A program made the translations under genes and the position numbers. This document shows positions 43,809-52,436 of a stretch of 64,000 nucleotides of DNA, in pieces. Below the pieces are notes generated by a model. That model did not search any database and was not told the DNA's origin. It saw only the letters and a program-made list of their open reading frames with translations. This stretch comes from Cereibacter_A azotoformans (GTDB lineage: Bacteria > Pseudomonadota > Alphaproteobacteria > Rhodobacterales > Rhodobacteraceae). The stretch is taken from NCBI RefSeq assembly GCF_003050905.1, contig NZ_QAOT01000002.1, one strand, 5' to 3'. How positions within the stretch are numbered: position 1 is the stretch's first letter; the number at the start of each line of letters is the position of its first letter.

Positions 43809-43883
43809 GCGGGCGTAGCTCAGGGGTAGAGCATTACCTTGCCAAGGTAAGGGTCGTGAGTTCGAATCTCATCGCCCGCTCCA
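43809..43883 (+). tRNA. tRNA-Gly (anticodon GCC)
   Basis: A complete 75-base cloverleaf including encoded CCA. The acceptor arms GCGGGCG and CGCCCGC pair fully, with U73 as discriminator. The anticodon loop contains TTGCCAA, giving anticodon GCC, and the T loop is TTCGAATC. It lies 17 bases after opgC. No poly-T terminator follows. Confidence 0.97.
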
Positions 43884-44277
43884 GTAAATCGAAGGGCAGG
43901 CGCCGCACAGGCGCCGCCGCTCGACATCGGGAAACGTCTTGACGTTTCAAAGACCATCCCGAGGTTTCCTGACAGGTCTGCATGTGGACGCCAGCTCTGA
44001 CACTGGTTCCATCTTGCCCGGATGCGATGCCGACGACGCGCCGCTTCCCGGAGCTTTCGCGCCGTCAGCCTGAGGCATGGTCAGCCGGTTCTTGCGTTCA
44101 TGCGCCATCTCCCTGGCGCAAGAGCGGTCAACCGCACGCTCATCCGACGGGCGGTTGTGCCCAGAAAGCCTCAGGGTCCGCCGCAGGACTCCCGGCGGTT
44201 CGAAAAACAGTTCCGCACCCGCGGGCCGGACGGGCTCTGACCCGGGCCATGAGGCGGGACAGAGCCCTCGGCGTTGG
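43884..44277. other. Non-coding stretch between tRNA-Gly and mttB-like gene
   Basis: This 394-base gap has no supported gene; open frames in it lack codon bias and homology. The only structure I see is GAAACGTC-TT-GACGTTTC at 43931-43948, an eight-base inverted repeat followed by AAAG rather than T. The rest is moderately GC-rich with no promoter I can defend. Confidence 0.5.
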
Positions 44278-45819
44278 TCAGATGAAGGCGTCGGGAGCCG
44301 CCTCCTTCTTGCGCGCCACATAGGCGGAGAGGGATTCGGCCACCGCCTCGTCGAGTGCGGGCCTCTGGTAGTCGGCCAGAAGCTTCTTCACCCGGGCGGC
44401 CGCAAGCACTTCGGTGTCGCGCGCGCCTTCTTCCTCCCACGTCTCGAAGGGCTTGTAGTCGAACAGGTCCGAGCGCCAGAAGGCCGACTTGAAGTTGGCC
44501 TGCGTGTGGGCACAGCCGAGATAATGGCCGCCGGGACCCACTTCGCGGATCGCATCCATCCCCTGCCCGTTCGCATCCACCGCCACGCCCTGCGCCAGAT
44601 GATGCAGCGTGCCCAGCTGGTCGGCATCCATTATGAACTTTTCGTAGGAGGAGACGAGCCCGCCCTCGAGCCACCCGCAGGCGTGGAGCATGAAGTTCAC
44701 GCCCGACATGAGCGCCACGTTGAGCGAGTTGGCCGTCTCATAGGCGGCCTGCGCATCCGGCAACTTCGAGCCGCAGAACGAGCCGCCCGAGCGGTAGGGC
44801 AGACCCAGCCGACGGGCGAGCTGGCCGGCTCCGTAGGTGATGTGGGCGGCCTCGGGCGTGCCGAAGGTGGGGGCGCCCGAGTTCATGTCGATCGAGGTCA
44901 CGAAGGCGCCGAAGATCACCGGGGCACCGGGGCGGATGAGCTGGCTGTAGGCCACGCCGGCCAGCACCTCGGCCAGCACCTGGGTCAGCGTCCCCGCCAC
45001 CGTCACCGGGGCCATGGCACCGCCCACGATGAAGGGCGAGACGATGGCCGCCTGATTGGCCGCCGCATAGACCTCAAGCGCGCCCATCATGGTCGCGTCG
45101 AAGGTGAGCGGCGAGTTGATGTTCACGAGCGAGGTCATGACCGTGTTCTGATCGACGAACTCCGCGCCGAACAGGAGCTTGGCCATCTCGACCGAATCCT
45201 CGGCCCGCGACGGTTCGGTGACGGAGCCCATGAAGGGCTTGTCCGAGAGCGTCATGTGGGCATGGAGCATGTCGAGGTGACGCTTGTTCACCGGCACGTC
45301 GGTCGGCTCGCAGACCGTGCCGCCGGAATGGTGCAGCCACTTCGACATGTAGCCAAGCTTCACGAAGTTTCGGAAGTCCTCCATCGTGGCGTAGCGCCGC
45401 CCGCCCTCGTGGTCGCGCACGAAGGGCGGGCCATAGACGGGGGCGAGGACGAGGCTGCGCCCGCCGATCTCGACATTGCGGGCGGGGTTGCGGGCGTGCT
45501 GGGTGAAGCTCGACGGCGCCGTCGCGCAGAGCTTGCGCGCCAGCCCTCGGGGAATATGCACCCGCTCGCCGCGCACATCGGCGCCAGCGTCGCGCCACCG
45601 TTGCAAAGCCGCCGGATTCTCGAGGAAGTTGACGCCGATCTCCTCGAGGACCGTCTCGGCGTTCCACTCGATGATCTGGAGCGCCTCCTCGTTCAGGATT
45701 TCGAAGTTCGGGATGTTGCGGGTGATGAATCGGGCCGTCTCGAGGCTGACCGCCGTCCTCTCCGCCCGCCGCGCCGATCCGCCGCCACCCCGCGCCCTGC
45801 GTGCCGTGACCTCGTTCAT
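44278..45819 (-). CDS. Trimethylamine methyltransferase (MttB) family protein, non-pyrrolysine
   Basis: A 513-residue TIM-barrel methyltransferase of the MttB superfamily. Family segments include 'GVNFLENPAALQRWRDAGAD' near residue 57 and 'PVIFGAFVTSIDMNSGAPTF' near 315. True archaeal-type MttB reads an in-frame TAG as pyrrolysine; here the frame is continuous with no TAG, so it belongs to the non-pyrrolysine branch, whose characterised members (MtgB, MtpB) demethylate glycine betaine, proline betaine or similar quaternary amines using a corrinoid protein. No corrinoid protein or reactivase gene is adjacent. Substrate unknown. Confidence 0.85.
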   Translation of the reverse strand: MNEVTARRARGGGGSARRAERTAVSLETARFITRNIPNFEILNEEALQIIEWNAETVLEEIGVNFLENPAALQRWRDAGADVRGERVHIPRGLARKLCATAPSSFTQHARNPARNVEIGGRSLVLAPVYGPPFVRDHEGGRRYATMEDFRNFVKLGYMSKWLHHSGGTVCEPTDVPVNKRHLDMLHAHMTLSDKPFMGSVTEPSRAEDSVEMAKLLFGAEFVDQNTVMTSLVNINSPLTFDATMMGALEVYAAANQAAIVSPFIVGGAMAPVTVAGTLTQVLAEVLAGVAYSQLIRPGAPVIFGAFVTSIDMNSGAPTFGTPEAAHITYGAGQLARRLGLPYRSGGSFCGSKLPDAQAAYETANSLNVALMSGVNFMLHACGWLEGGLVSSYEKFIMDADQLGTLHHLAQGVAVDANGQGMDAIREVGPGGHYLGCAHTQANFKSAFWRSDLFDYKPFETWEEEGARDTEVLAAARVKKLLADYQRPALDEAVAESLSAYVARKKEAAPDAFI

Positions 45820-45933
45820 CGCCCATCCTCCAAAAGCCGGCTGCCCTTTTGCGTCCTTATGACGCTTTTCGAGGCCGCGCCCGGCAACGATTCCGGCGCT
45901 TGCCGCCAGAAAACGACATGCGCCCGGCCCGGC

Positions 45934-46539
45934 TCAGCGCGCCTGCGCCCGCGCCCAGCCGATCGCCTGCCCCAGCGCCTGCGTCACCGCCGCCTCGAAG
46001 GCCACGACGACATCGCCCGTCGTGTCGGAGGCGGCCTGCGCCACGGCCTCGACGCGCCGGCTGGAGGCCACGCTCCGGTCGGACTCGCGGATCAGCGTCA
46101 GGACCATGGCGACCCGGACAACCGGAGTCGCGCCGGGAGGGGCCTCGGCCTGGAAGTCGCGCAGTTCGGTCATCAGCGTGTAGTCGGGGATCAGTCCCGC
46201 GGCCTCGCGCGCCACAAGCCGGAAGCCGCCGGCATTCTGGAGAGAGCCCACCAGCAGCGTCTGCACCAGCGCCGGAGCCGGGTCCGACCAGCGCGCATCG
46301 GGCAGATACTGCGCCTGCACGCGCGAGGGCTTGATCAGGATCCGGTCCGTGGACAGGGCCCCGCCGGCCGTCACCGGCTCGACCACGACATGACGCGCGC
46401 CGCCGCCTCCCGGTCCGGGCAGGGGCGACAGGGTGTAGGTGTCGAGCTGCTCGGAGGCGCGCGAGAGCGACGTGACGGCACCGCAGCCCGCCAGCATCAG
46501 GGTCGCAACGAGGAGTGTGGAACGGGTCAGGGCACGCAT
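45934..46539 (-). CDS. ABC-type transport auxiliary lipoprotein (PqiC-like)
   Basis: A 201-residue lipoprotein with signal and lipobox 'LLVATLMLAGC' and a PqiC/LptO-type auxiliary domain ('LDTYTLSPLPG' near residue 34, 'ILIKPSRVQAQYLPDARWSD' near 68). Such proteins sit on the inner leaflet of the outer membrane and partner MCE complexes in moving lipids. It is last in a four-gene Mla-like operon, following the MCE protein. I chose the second ATG (46539), which has AGGAG six bases upstream; the first (46545) overlaps the previous stop but touches the ribosome site. Confidence 0.85.
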   Translation of the reverse strand: MRALTRSTLLVATLMLAGCGAVTSLSRASEQLDTYTLSPLPGPGGGGARHVVVEPVTAGGALSTDRILIKPSRVQAQYLPDARWSDPAPALVQTLLVGSLQNAGGFRLVAREAAGLIPDYTLMTELRDFQAEAPPGATPVVRVAMVLTLIRESDRSVASSRRVEAVAQAASDTTGDVVVAFEAAVTQALGQAIGWARAQAR

Positions 46540-46541
46540 CG

Positions 46542-47507
46542 TCATCTCCTGTAGGACGGGGTCTGGTTGCCGAGGAAGAACCGTGCCGGATCGCGCGAGA
46601 TCTGGGCGATCAGCGAGTTGAAGTTCGTGACCGTCCGGCGGGTCTCGGCGGCGAGGCTGGCGTATTGCGGCAGCCCGTTGTCGGCGAAGTTGCGGATGCC
46701 CGCAACGGATTGCTCGATCCCGGCGACCGCGCTGCGGATCTGGGCAAGCATCGGCGGCACATCCTGATCCACCACCCGGTTGACCGATTCGAACGTGTCA
46801 CGGGCCGCCGAGGCCGCCCCTTGCCCTTCCTCGAGCGCGGTCTCGAGCGTGGCAAGCGCCTCTTCGGCGCGATCCGCCATCGTGTCGAGCCGGGCGGTGA
46901 AGTCGTTCAGCCGCGCGGTGGCCTCGGACGCGTCCCGCGTGATGGCCGCGATGTTCTGCACCGAGGCGTCGGCGTTGGTCAGGATGCTTTCGACAGCGGC
47001 CCGGTTCTCGGGGCCGGTGAAGGTCTGGATGTCCTTCAGAAGCGCGATCGCCTCGGCCAGCAGCGTGGGGGCATCGGCGGTCAGGGCCTGCACGGCCGAG
47101 CGTTCCGAGGGGATCACCGGGGGCCACTGGCCCTCTTCGGCCTGAAGCGGCTCCGGGGCCGCGCCGCCCGAGAGCGCGACATAAGAGACGCCCGTCACCC
47201 CCTGCGAGGCCACCTGCGCCCGCGTGTCGGTCCGCACCGGGGTGGTGGCTGCGAGCTGGATCCGCACCCGCACCAGCGACGAATCCTCCTCGTCCACCTC
47301 GATCGTCAGCACCTCGCCCACATCCACGCCGTTGTAGCGCACCGGGCTGGCCCGCCCCAGTCCCTCCACGCTGGTGAAGAGGATGTCATATTCCGCGTAG
47401 GTGCGGTCCAGTTCCACCTTGGCGAGCCACAGAAGAAAGCCAAGCGTGGCGAGAATGCTCAGCAGCGTGAAGATCCCGATCAGCACATAGCGCGCGCGCG
47501 TCTCCAT
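46542..47507 (-). CDS. MCE-domain lipid-binding protein (MlaD-like)
   Basis: A 321-residue protein with one N-terminal transmembrane helix ('YVLIGIFTLLSILATLGFLL') and an MCE domain (about residues 38-118, 'GLGRASPVRYNGVDVGEVLT'). It should form a hexameric ring in the periplasm that passes phospholipids between membranes. The C-terminal 200 residues are long amphipathic helices rich in Ala/Asp/Arg, longer than in E. coli MlaD (183 residues) and closer to PqiB/YebT or plant-type TGD2 layouts. It begins three bases after the ATPase gene. Confidence 0.9.
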   Translation of the reverse strand: METRARYVLIGIFTLLSILATLGFLLWLAKVELDRTYAEYDILFTSVEGLGRASPVRYNGVDVGEVLTIEVDEEDSSLVRVRIQLAATTPVRTDTRAQVASQGVTGVSYVALSGGAAPEPLQAEEGQWPPVIPSERSAVQALTADAPTLLAEAIALLKDIQTFTGPENRAAVESILTNADASVQNIAAITRDASEATARLNDFTARLDTMADRAEEALATLETALEEGQGAASAARDTFESVNRVVDQDVPPMLAQIRSAVAGIEQSVAGIRNFADNGLPQYASLAAETRRTVTNFNSLIAQISRDPARFFLGNQTPSYRR

Positions 47508-47510
47508 CGC

Positions 47511-48284
47511 TCAGCCCTCCGCCGCCAGCAGCGCCGCATGGGCGCGCGGCCCGTGGAAATAGTCGCGCACCCAGGGGTGGTCCACCTCCATCAGCTCGCG
47601 GATGGTTCCCGTCACCAGAACTTTCCTTTCTGCCAGAACCGCGATGCGGTCGCAGGTTGCATGCAGCGTATCGAGATCGTGCGTCACGAGAAACACGGTC
47701 AGTCCAAGGGATGTCTGCAGGTTGCGGATCAGCGCGTCGAACTCCGAGGCGCCGATCGGATCGAGGCCGGCCGTCGGCTCGTCGAGAAAGAGGATCTCGG
47801 GATCGAGCGCGAGCGCCCGCGCCAGCCCGGCCCGCTTGCGCATCCCCCCCGACAGCTCCGACGGAAAGAGCGTGCGTGCCTTGGGCGGCAGCCCGACCAT
47901 GGCGATCTTCAGGTCGGCCAGCGCGCGGCGGGTCTCGGGATCGAGGTCCGTCCGCTCGCGCATGGGCGCCTCGACATTCTCGCGCACCGTGAGCGAGGAG
48001 AAGAGAGCCCCGTCCTGGAACATCACGCCCCAGCGGTTCTCGACCCTGGCCATCTCGGCCCTCGGCGCCTGGCGCACATCCACGCCAAAGACCCGGACGC
48101 TGCCCGCGCGCGGCGCCTGCAGGCCCACGATCGAGCGCAGCAGCACCGACTTGCCCGTGCCCGAGCCGCCGACGATGCCCAGCACCTCTCCCCGGTAGAT
48201 GTCGAGATCCAGATCCTCGTGGATCACGTTCGGGCCGAACTGGTTCTTCAACCCGCGCACCTCGATCACGACCTCCCGTGCCAT
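47511..48284 (-). CDS. Lipid-transport ABC ATPase (MlaF-like)
   Basis: A 257-residue ATPase of the MlaF/Mkl type. Walker A is 'VGGSGTGKSVLLRSIVGL' near residue 38, the signature 'LSGGMRKRAGLARALALDPE' near 144 has the MKR variation characteristic of this family, and Walker B is 'ILFLDEPTAGLDPIG' near 165. It powers the MlaE-like permease. Its ATG overlaps the permease stop by one base (TGATG). Confidence 0.92.
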   Translation of the reverse strand: MAREVVIEVRGLKNQFGPNVIHEDLDLDIYRGEVLGIVGGSGTGKSVLLRSIVGLQAPRAGSVRVFGVDVRQAPRAEMARVENRWGVMFQDGALFSSLTVRENVEAPMRERTDLDPETRRALADLKIAMVGLPPKARTLFPSELSGGMRKRAGLARALALDPEILFLDEPTAGLDPIGASEFDALIRNLQTSLGLTVFLVTHDLDTLHATCDRIAVLAERKVLVTGTIRELMEVDHPWVRDYFHGPRAHAALLAAEG

Positions 48285-49384
48285 CAGAGCCCCCAGACCG
48301 CGAAAAAGACCGAGAAGAGCGCGTCCACCACGATCACGAGGAAGATCGCCTGCACCACCGAACGCGAGGTGTGGCTGCCCAGCGACTCGGCGTTGCCCGA
48401 GACCTGCATTCCCTGATGGCAGCCGATCACGGCGATGATCACGGCGAAGAAAGGCGCCTTGACGAGGCCGATGATCGCATGGTTCACGTCCGTGTCGGCC
48501 AGAAGCTGCGTGCGGAACATCCCCGGCGTGATGCCGAGGTCGATCCAGGCCATCAGCGCGCCCCCCACCAGCCCGGCCATCGAGGCGATGAAGCCGAGCA
48601 CGGGCAGCAGGATCACCAGCGCGATCAGCCTCGGCAGCACCAGCCGGTCGATCGGATCGAGCCCGAGCACGCGCATCGCGTCGATCTCCTCGCGCATCTT
48701 CATCGAGCCGATGGCGGCGGTGAAGGCCGAGCCCGACCGGCCGGCCACGATGATCGCCGTCAGCAGGATGCCCAGCTCGCGCAGGATCGAGATGGCCACG
48801 AGATCCACGACATAGACCTCGGCTCCGAAGGCCTTGAGCTGGGTCGAGCCCTGGAAGGCCAGGACGATGCCGATCAGGAAGCCCATCAGCGTGACGATCG
48901 GCACGGCGTTCCAGCCCGCCTCCTGCATGTGATGCACGAGCGGCGTAAGGCGCAGCCGCCGCGGATGAATCAGAAGGCCCCCCAGATGGGCCACGACCTG
49001 GCCGAAGAAGGCCATGGAATCGAGGCTGCCCCGCAGCCCTCCGGCCACCTCCTGCCCGAGCTGCGCCAGCCCGTCCCCCGGCCGGCCCGGGATCGTCCGA
49101 CGCCGCGGCTCGGGCTCGGGCATGGCGTTGGCGACCGTGGCCAGCAGGTGGCGGTGGGCCTCGCTCAGGTTCACGATCTCGAACGGACGCCCACCGGCCT
49201 CGGCGCGCTTCTGCGCGCTGAGAATGGCCCAGGCGCCGGCCGTGTCGAGCGCCTCGACGGCCCCCATGTCGAGCCGCCCTTCCCGCTCGGCGGACGCGAG
49301 GTTGTGCCGCGTCCGGGCCAGAGTCTCGATGGTCAGCCGTCCGCTGATCTGTGCCGCGGACGGGGTTGATCCTGTTGCGCCCAA
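48284..49384 (-). CDS. Lipid-transport ABC permease with N-terminal STAS domain (MlaE-like)
   Basis: A 366-residue permease. Residues 1 to about 105 form a STAS-type domain ('LDMGAVEALDTAGAWAILSA') like E. coli MlaB, which is here fused to the permease rather than separate. The permease part (about 130-366) contains the family segment 'MALLTHMGF'-type region, visible as 'VPIVTLMGFLIGIVLAFQGS', and 'AGRSGSAFTAAIGSMKMREE'. It is first in the operon. The STAS domain probably binds the ATPase and regulates activity as MlaB does. Confidence 0.9.
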   Translation of the reverse strand: MGATGSTPSAAQISGRLTIETLARTRHNLASAEREGRLDMGAVEALDTAGAWAILSAQKRAEAGGRPFEIVNLSEAHRHLLATVANAMPEPEPRRRTIPGRPGDGLAQLGQEVAGGLRGSLDSMAFFGQVVAHLGGLLIHPRRLRLTPLVHHMQEAGWNAVPIVTLMGFLIGIVLAFQGSTQLKAFGAEVYVVDLVAISILRELGILLTAIIVAGRSGSAFTAAIGSMKMREEIDAMRVLGLDPIDRLVLPRLIALVILLPVLGFIASMAGLVGGALMAWIDLGITPGMFRTQLLADTDVNHAIIGLVKAPFFAVIIAVIGCHQGMQVSGNAESLGSHTSRSVVQAIFLVIVVDALFSVFFAVWGL

Positions 49385-49790
49385 TGTCCTGTCAGCCCCG
49401 CTCCGACTCGCCTCTCACCTGCGCGATCCGGCCGAAGTGCCCGGCATTGCACGATGAAACGCACCGCCGCAACCTCCTGTTCCGGGCCGGGAGGCGCGGC
49501 CGCTGCCCGGACCCCTTCCCCGGTCCGGCCCTTCGCGGCCGCCATCGTACCGGATGGAGAGCAGGCCGCGACGGTTCGGCTTCGGATCCGCCCCGTCAGC
49601 TTTCCCCAGCGCCTTCCGGGATACAACCGTTTTCCTGCACCCGCCCTACGCGAGTGGCTTCGACAGCCCGCACCGTTGCCGGAATGCCCGCCCGAGACGG
49701 CCGCCGTGCCGCGCCGGCGGGTCGGGATGATGCACCGCGCGGTTTGCGGACTTGCGGAACCGCCCCGGTCCGGAGTAGAGGGCGATCCGC
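49385..49790. other. Non-coding stretch between Mla operon and tRNA-Val
   Basis: This 406-base gap shows no gene I can support: the longest open frames are arginine/proline-rich with no codon bias or homology. It should contain the promoters for the leftward Mla operon and the rightward tRNA-Val. I could not identify convincing -35/-10 pairs or operators by eye. Confidence 0.5.
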
Positions 49791-49866
49791 GGGTGGTTAG
49801 CTCAGTTGGTAGAGCGTCTCGTTTACACCGAGGATGTCGGGGGTTCGAGCCCCTCACCACCCACCA
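49791..49866 (+). tRNA. tRNA-Val (anticodon TAC)
   Basis: A complete 76-base cloverleaf including encoded CCA. GGGTGGT pairs with ACCACCC, the anticodon stem TCTCG/CGAGG frames the loop TTTACAC (anticodon TAC), and the T arm GGGGG/CCCTC closes with loop TTCGAGC. A73 is the discriminator. It stands alone between the Mla operon and a small membrane-protein gene. Confidence 0.97.
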
Positions 49867-49990
49867 GACATCTCGCGATGGTTCGGCGGGGGCGGTCATC
49901 TCGCCTCATTGTGCGGTGACGGTTCCGACGCTACGAGGGTCCTGCACCGGGGCGCGACCGGCGCGTCCCGTGCGGGCAGAACGAAAGGAT

Positions 49991-50326
49991 ATGCGAGTGT
50001 TCCTCTTCATCACCCTCTCGCTGGCCGCCTCGCTGGCCCTTCTCTTCGGCGCGACCGAGATCGAACGCCGCGCCATCGTCGGACGCTATACGGGCGTCAA
50101 CGGCGCGGCGATCCTGATCACCTTCGTGGTCTCGTTCGTCGGCTCGCTCGTGGTGGTGGCGCTGGCCACGATCTGGGGCGGCTGGATCTACCTCTTTCAC
50201 CTGCTGCCGATGACGGTCCTCTACCATTTCTTCATGGGCGTCTTCCTCGTCCACGGACTGCAGAAGACGTCCGAGCGCGTGGCGCTCGAGGATCAGGCCG
50301 CGCGGCGGCAGATGGCAGCGGCCTGA
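49991..50326 (+). CDS. Small three-helix membrane protein
   Basis: A 111-residue protein with three hydrophobic segments: residues 3-21, about 34-60 ('AILITFVVSFVGSLVVVALA') and about 65-85. The C-terminus is a polar helix ('TSERVALEDQAARRQMAAA'). I do not recognise a family. GAAAGGA lies immediately before the ATG. It is a single gene between tRNA-Val and a convergent cytochrome gene. Confidence 0.72.
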   Translation: MRVFLFITLSLAASLALLFGATEIERRAIVGRYTGVNGAAILITFVVSFVGSLVVVALATIWGGWIYLFHLLPMTVLYHFFMGVFLVHGLQKTSERVALEDQAARRQMAAA

Positions 50327-50334
50327 TCGCCGCG

Positions 50335-50922
50335 TCAGGGCGGCGGCTCGATCTCGATCTCGACCGCCGCATACCAGTCGGCGGCGGCACGGATCTCGTC
50401 GTCGGTCAGGTCCGAGGCGATGGGTGACATGATCTCATGCACCCGCCGGCCGGTCCGGAAGGCCTTGAGCTGGGTCTCGATATAGATCGCATTCTCGCCG
50501 GCCAGGTTCGGCGCATCCTCCAGCACGGCCAGCCCGTCGGCCCCGTGACAGAGCGCACAGGCCTCGGGCGCGGCATGGGGATCGACCCCCGGCTTCAGTT
50601 CCGCCCGGATGCGCTGGATCGCGAACCAGGCGGCGAGGTCGGCGATCTGCGCGTCCGTCAGCGCAGCGGCCACCACCGACATGATCTCATGCTCGCGCGC
50701 GCCCGAGCGGAAGGCCTCGAGCTGATGGCGGATGTAGGAAGGATGCTCGCCCCCGATATGGGGGGCGATGGGGATGCGGGCGAACCCGTTCAGCCCGTGG
50801 CAGGTGCGGCAGAGCCCGGCCGCCACCTTGCCCTCGGCGGGATTGCCGACCGGCTCCTCGGCCGGCACCGACTGGGCGAGGACAACCCCGCCCAGACCGG
50901 CCACAAGCGCAAGCCGTCTCAT
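50335..50922 (-). CDS. Diheme cytochrome c (c4-like)
   Basis: A 195-residue periplasmic protein with a short signal peptide (residues 1-21, ending 'SVPAEE') and two class I cytochrome c domains. CxxCH motifs are at 38-42 (CRTCH) and 122-126 (CALCH), each followed about 40 residues later by a methionine in 'EIMSVVA' or 'EIMSPIA' that can be the sixth ligand. It overlaps the upstream sugar-dehydrogenase gene by ATGA and probably accepts electrons from it, passing them to a terminal oxidase. Confidence 0.9.
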   Translation of the reverse strand: MRRLALVAGLGGVVLAQSVPAEEPVGNPAEGKVAAGLCRTCHGLNGFARIPIAPHIGGEHPSYIRHQLEAFRSGAREHEIMSVVAAALTDAQIADLAAWFAIQRIRAELKPGVDPHAAPEACALCHGADGLAVLEDAPNLAGENAIYIETQLKAFRTGRRVHEIMSPIASDLTDDEIRAAADWYAAVEIEIEPPP

Positions 50923-52175
50923 TCCGGCTGATACCAGATGCGGTAGATCGCCCCCACGAGATCGTCCGACACGAGGATGGAGCCATCGCGCATCTGCGCC
51001 ACATCCACGGGCCGGCCGAGATATTCGCCGTTCTCGTCGATCCAGCCTTCGGCAAAGGGCTTCGTCGTGGCGCTGCCATCCTCGGCGAGGGTGGTGACCA
51101 TGACGCGCGCGCCGACCGGCGTCGTCCGGTTCCACGAGCCGTGCTGCGCCGAGAAGATGGCCCCGCGATATTCCTCGGGGAACATCGAGCCGGTGTAGAA
51201 CATCATACCGAGATCGGCGGCATGGGCATCCATCTCGACCACGGGCATCACCGCATCCGCAGGCGGCTCGTCATCCTTGTATTCGACAGTGCGGACGCTG
51301 CCGCCGCCATACCAGGGAAAGCCGAAGTTCTGCCCCGGCCCGGTCGCGCGGTTCAACTCACCCGGAGGGATGTCGTCGCCCATCCCGTCCACCTGATTGT
51401 CGGTGAACCAGACCTCGCCCGTCTCGGGGTGGATGTCCATGCCCACCGAGTTGCGGATGCCGCGGGCAAAGACCTCGCGGCCGCTGCCGTCCGTCTTCAT
51501 GCGGATGATGCCGCCGATGCCCCACTTGTCGTAAAGCTCGCGCTTTTCGGGCGCCGGCACGTTGAAGGGCTGGCCGAGTGCGATGTAGATCATCCCGTCC
51601 GGCCCGATGTCGCAGACCCGCGCCGTGTGGTTGAAGCTTTCCTCCTCGACCGGGATCAGCTCGCCCTGCTTGACGAGGTTGAAGGCCGCCACGTCGCCCG
51701 ACTCGTAGAAGAACTCGGCCGCGGGGAACAGGAGCACCCGGTTCTGCTCGGCGATGTAGAGAAAGCCGTCCCTCGAGAAGCAGGGACCGTTCGGGATGGT
51801 GAAGCGCAGCGAGGGGGCGAAGTCCTTCACCTCGTCGGCGACCCGGTCCTTGTTGCGGTCGGTGACGGCCCAGACCTTGTCCTTGCGGGTGCCGACGAAG
51901 GTCACGATGCCCTGCGGCCCCACCGCCATGTGGCGCGCGTCGGGCACGACCGCGTAAAGGCCGATGCGGAAGCCCGGCGGCAGCGTGATCCGCTCGAGCG
52001 TGCGCTTGATGCCTTCGGCGAAGTCCCCGCCCTGCTCGATGAAGGTGAAGTCACTCTTGCCCGTGCTCTGGAAATTCGAGAGCTTCTCGAGGTTGTCGGG
52101 CACGTCGGCACCCTGCGCATGGGCAAGACCCGCGGTCAGGGAAAGTGCCGCGAGGGACGCTGTCAGTCGCTTCAT
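50919..52175 (-). CDS. PQQ-dependent sugar (sorbosone/glucose-type) dehydrogenase
   Basis: A 418-residue secreted beta-propeller dehydrogenase of the GSDH/sorbosone family. A signal peptide occupies residues 1-20 ('MKRLTASLAALSLTAGLAHA'). Family features are 'RNSVGMDIHPETGEVWFTDN' and 'GQNFGFPWYGGG', and 'FSAQHGSWNRTTPVGARV' near residue 330. It would oxidise a sugar or sugar derivative in the periplasm with PQQ and hand electrons to the coupled diheme cytochrome. GGAGGA precedes the start. Some homologues lack demonstrated PQQ activity, so substrate and cofactor remain open. Confidence 0.87.
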   Translation of the reverse strand: MKRLTASLAALSLTAGLAHAQGADVPDNLEKLSNFQSTGKSDFTFIEQGGDFAEGIKRTLERITLPPGFRIGLYAVVPDARHMAVGPQGIVTFVGTRKDKVWAVTDRNKDRVADEVKDFAPSLRFTIPNGPCFSRDGFLYIAEQNRVLLFPAAEFFYESGDVAAFNLVKQGELIPVEEESFNHTARVCDIGPDGMIYIALGQPFNVPAPEKRELYDKWGIGGIIRMKTDGSGREVFARGIRNSVGMDIHPETGEVWFTDNQVDGMGDDIPPGELNRATGPGQNFGFPWYGGGSVRTVEYKDDEPPADAVMPVVEMDAHAADLGMMFYTGSMFPEEYRGAIFSAQHGSWNRTTPVGARVMVTTLAEDGSATTKPFAEGWIDENGEYLGRPVDVAQMRDGSILVSDDLVGAIYRIWYQPE

Positions 52176-52408
52176 GTCTTCCTCCCGTGTTGAACCGTCA
52201 CGCCGGACAGGCCGCGGGCCAGAGGCGCCGCGGCAAGGGTCCGGTCTGTCGTGCAGAAGCGGCCCGCCTCCCAACGGCGCCGCGCGGTCAGAATAGCTGA
52301 CCAGTTCACGGTTCTGTCAACGAAAATCCTGAAGCGTTCCGCCCTGCGCCGTCCCGCGCGCAGGATCCTTGCAGGCCCCCGCCGCGGACCGTCCGGCAGC
52401 CGATACGG

Positions 52409-52432
52409 AAAACGGCGCCCCGAAGGGCGCCG
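52409..52432 (-). terminator. Rho-independent terminator of the rhodanese/YeeE operon
   Basis: On the minus strand CGGCGCCC pairs with GGGCGCCG around a TTCG loop and is followed by TTTT (plus-strand AAAA at 52409-52412). It starts five bases after the small gene at 52437-52604, so it ends the three-gene sulfur unit. UUCG-type loops are especially stable. Confidence 0.85.
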
Positions 52433-52436
52433 CGTG

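Noticed and set aside
43931..43948. Hairpin GAAACGTC-TT-GACGTTTC as a terminator for tRNA-Gly
   Set aside because: Loop is only two bases and no T-run follows, so it is not a credible intrinsic terminator; kept only as an inverted repeat in the gap note.
44278..45819. Pyrrolysine-containing trimethylamine methyltransferase
   Set aside because: No in-frame TAG exists and the frame is continuous, so it is the non-pyrrolysine branch.
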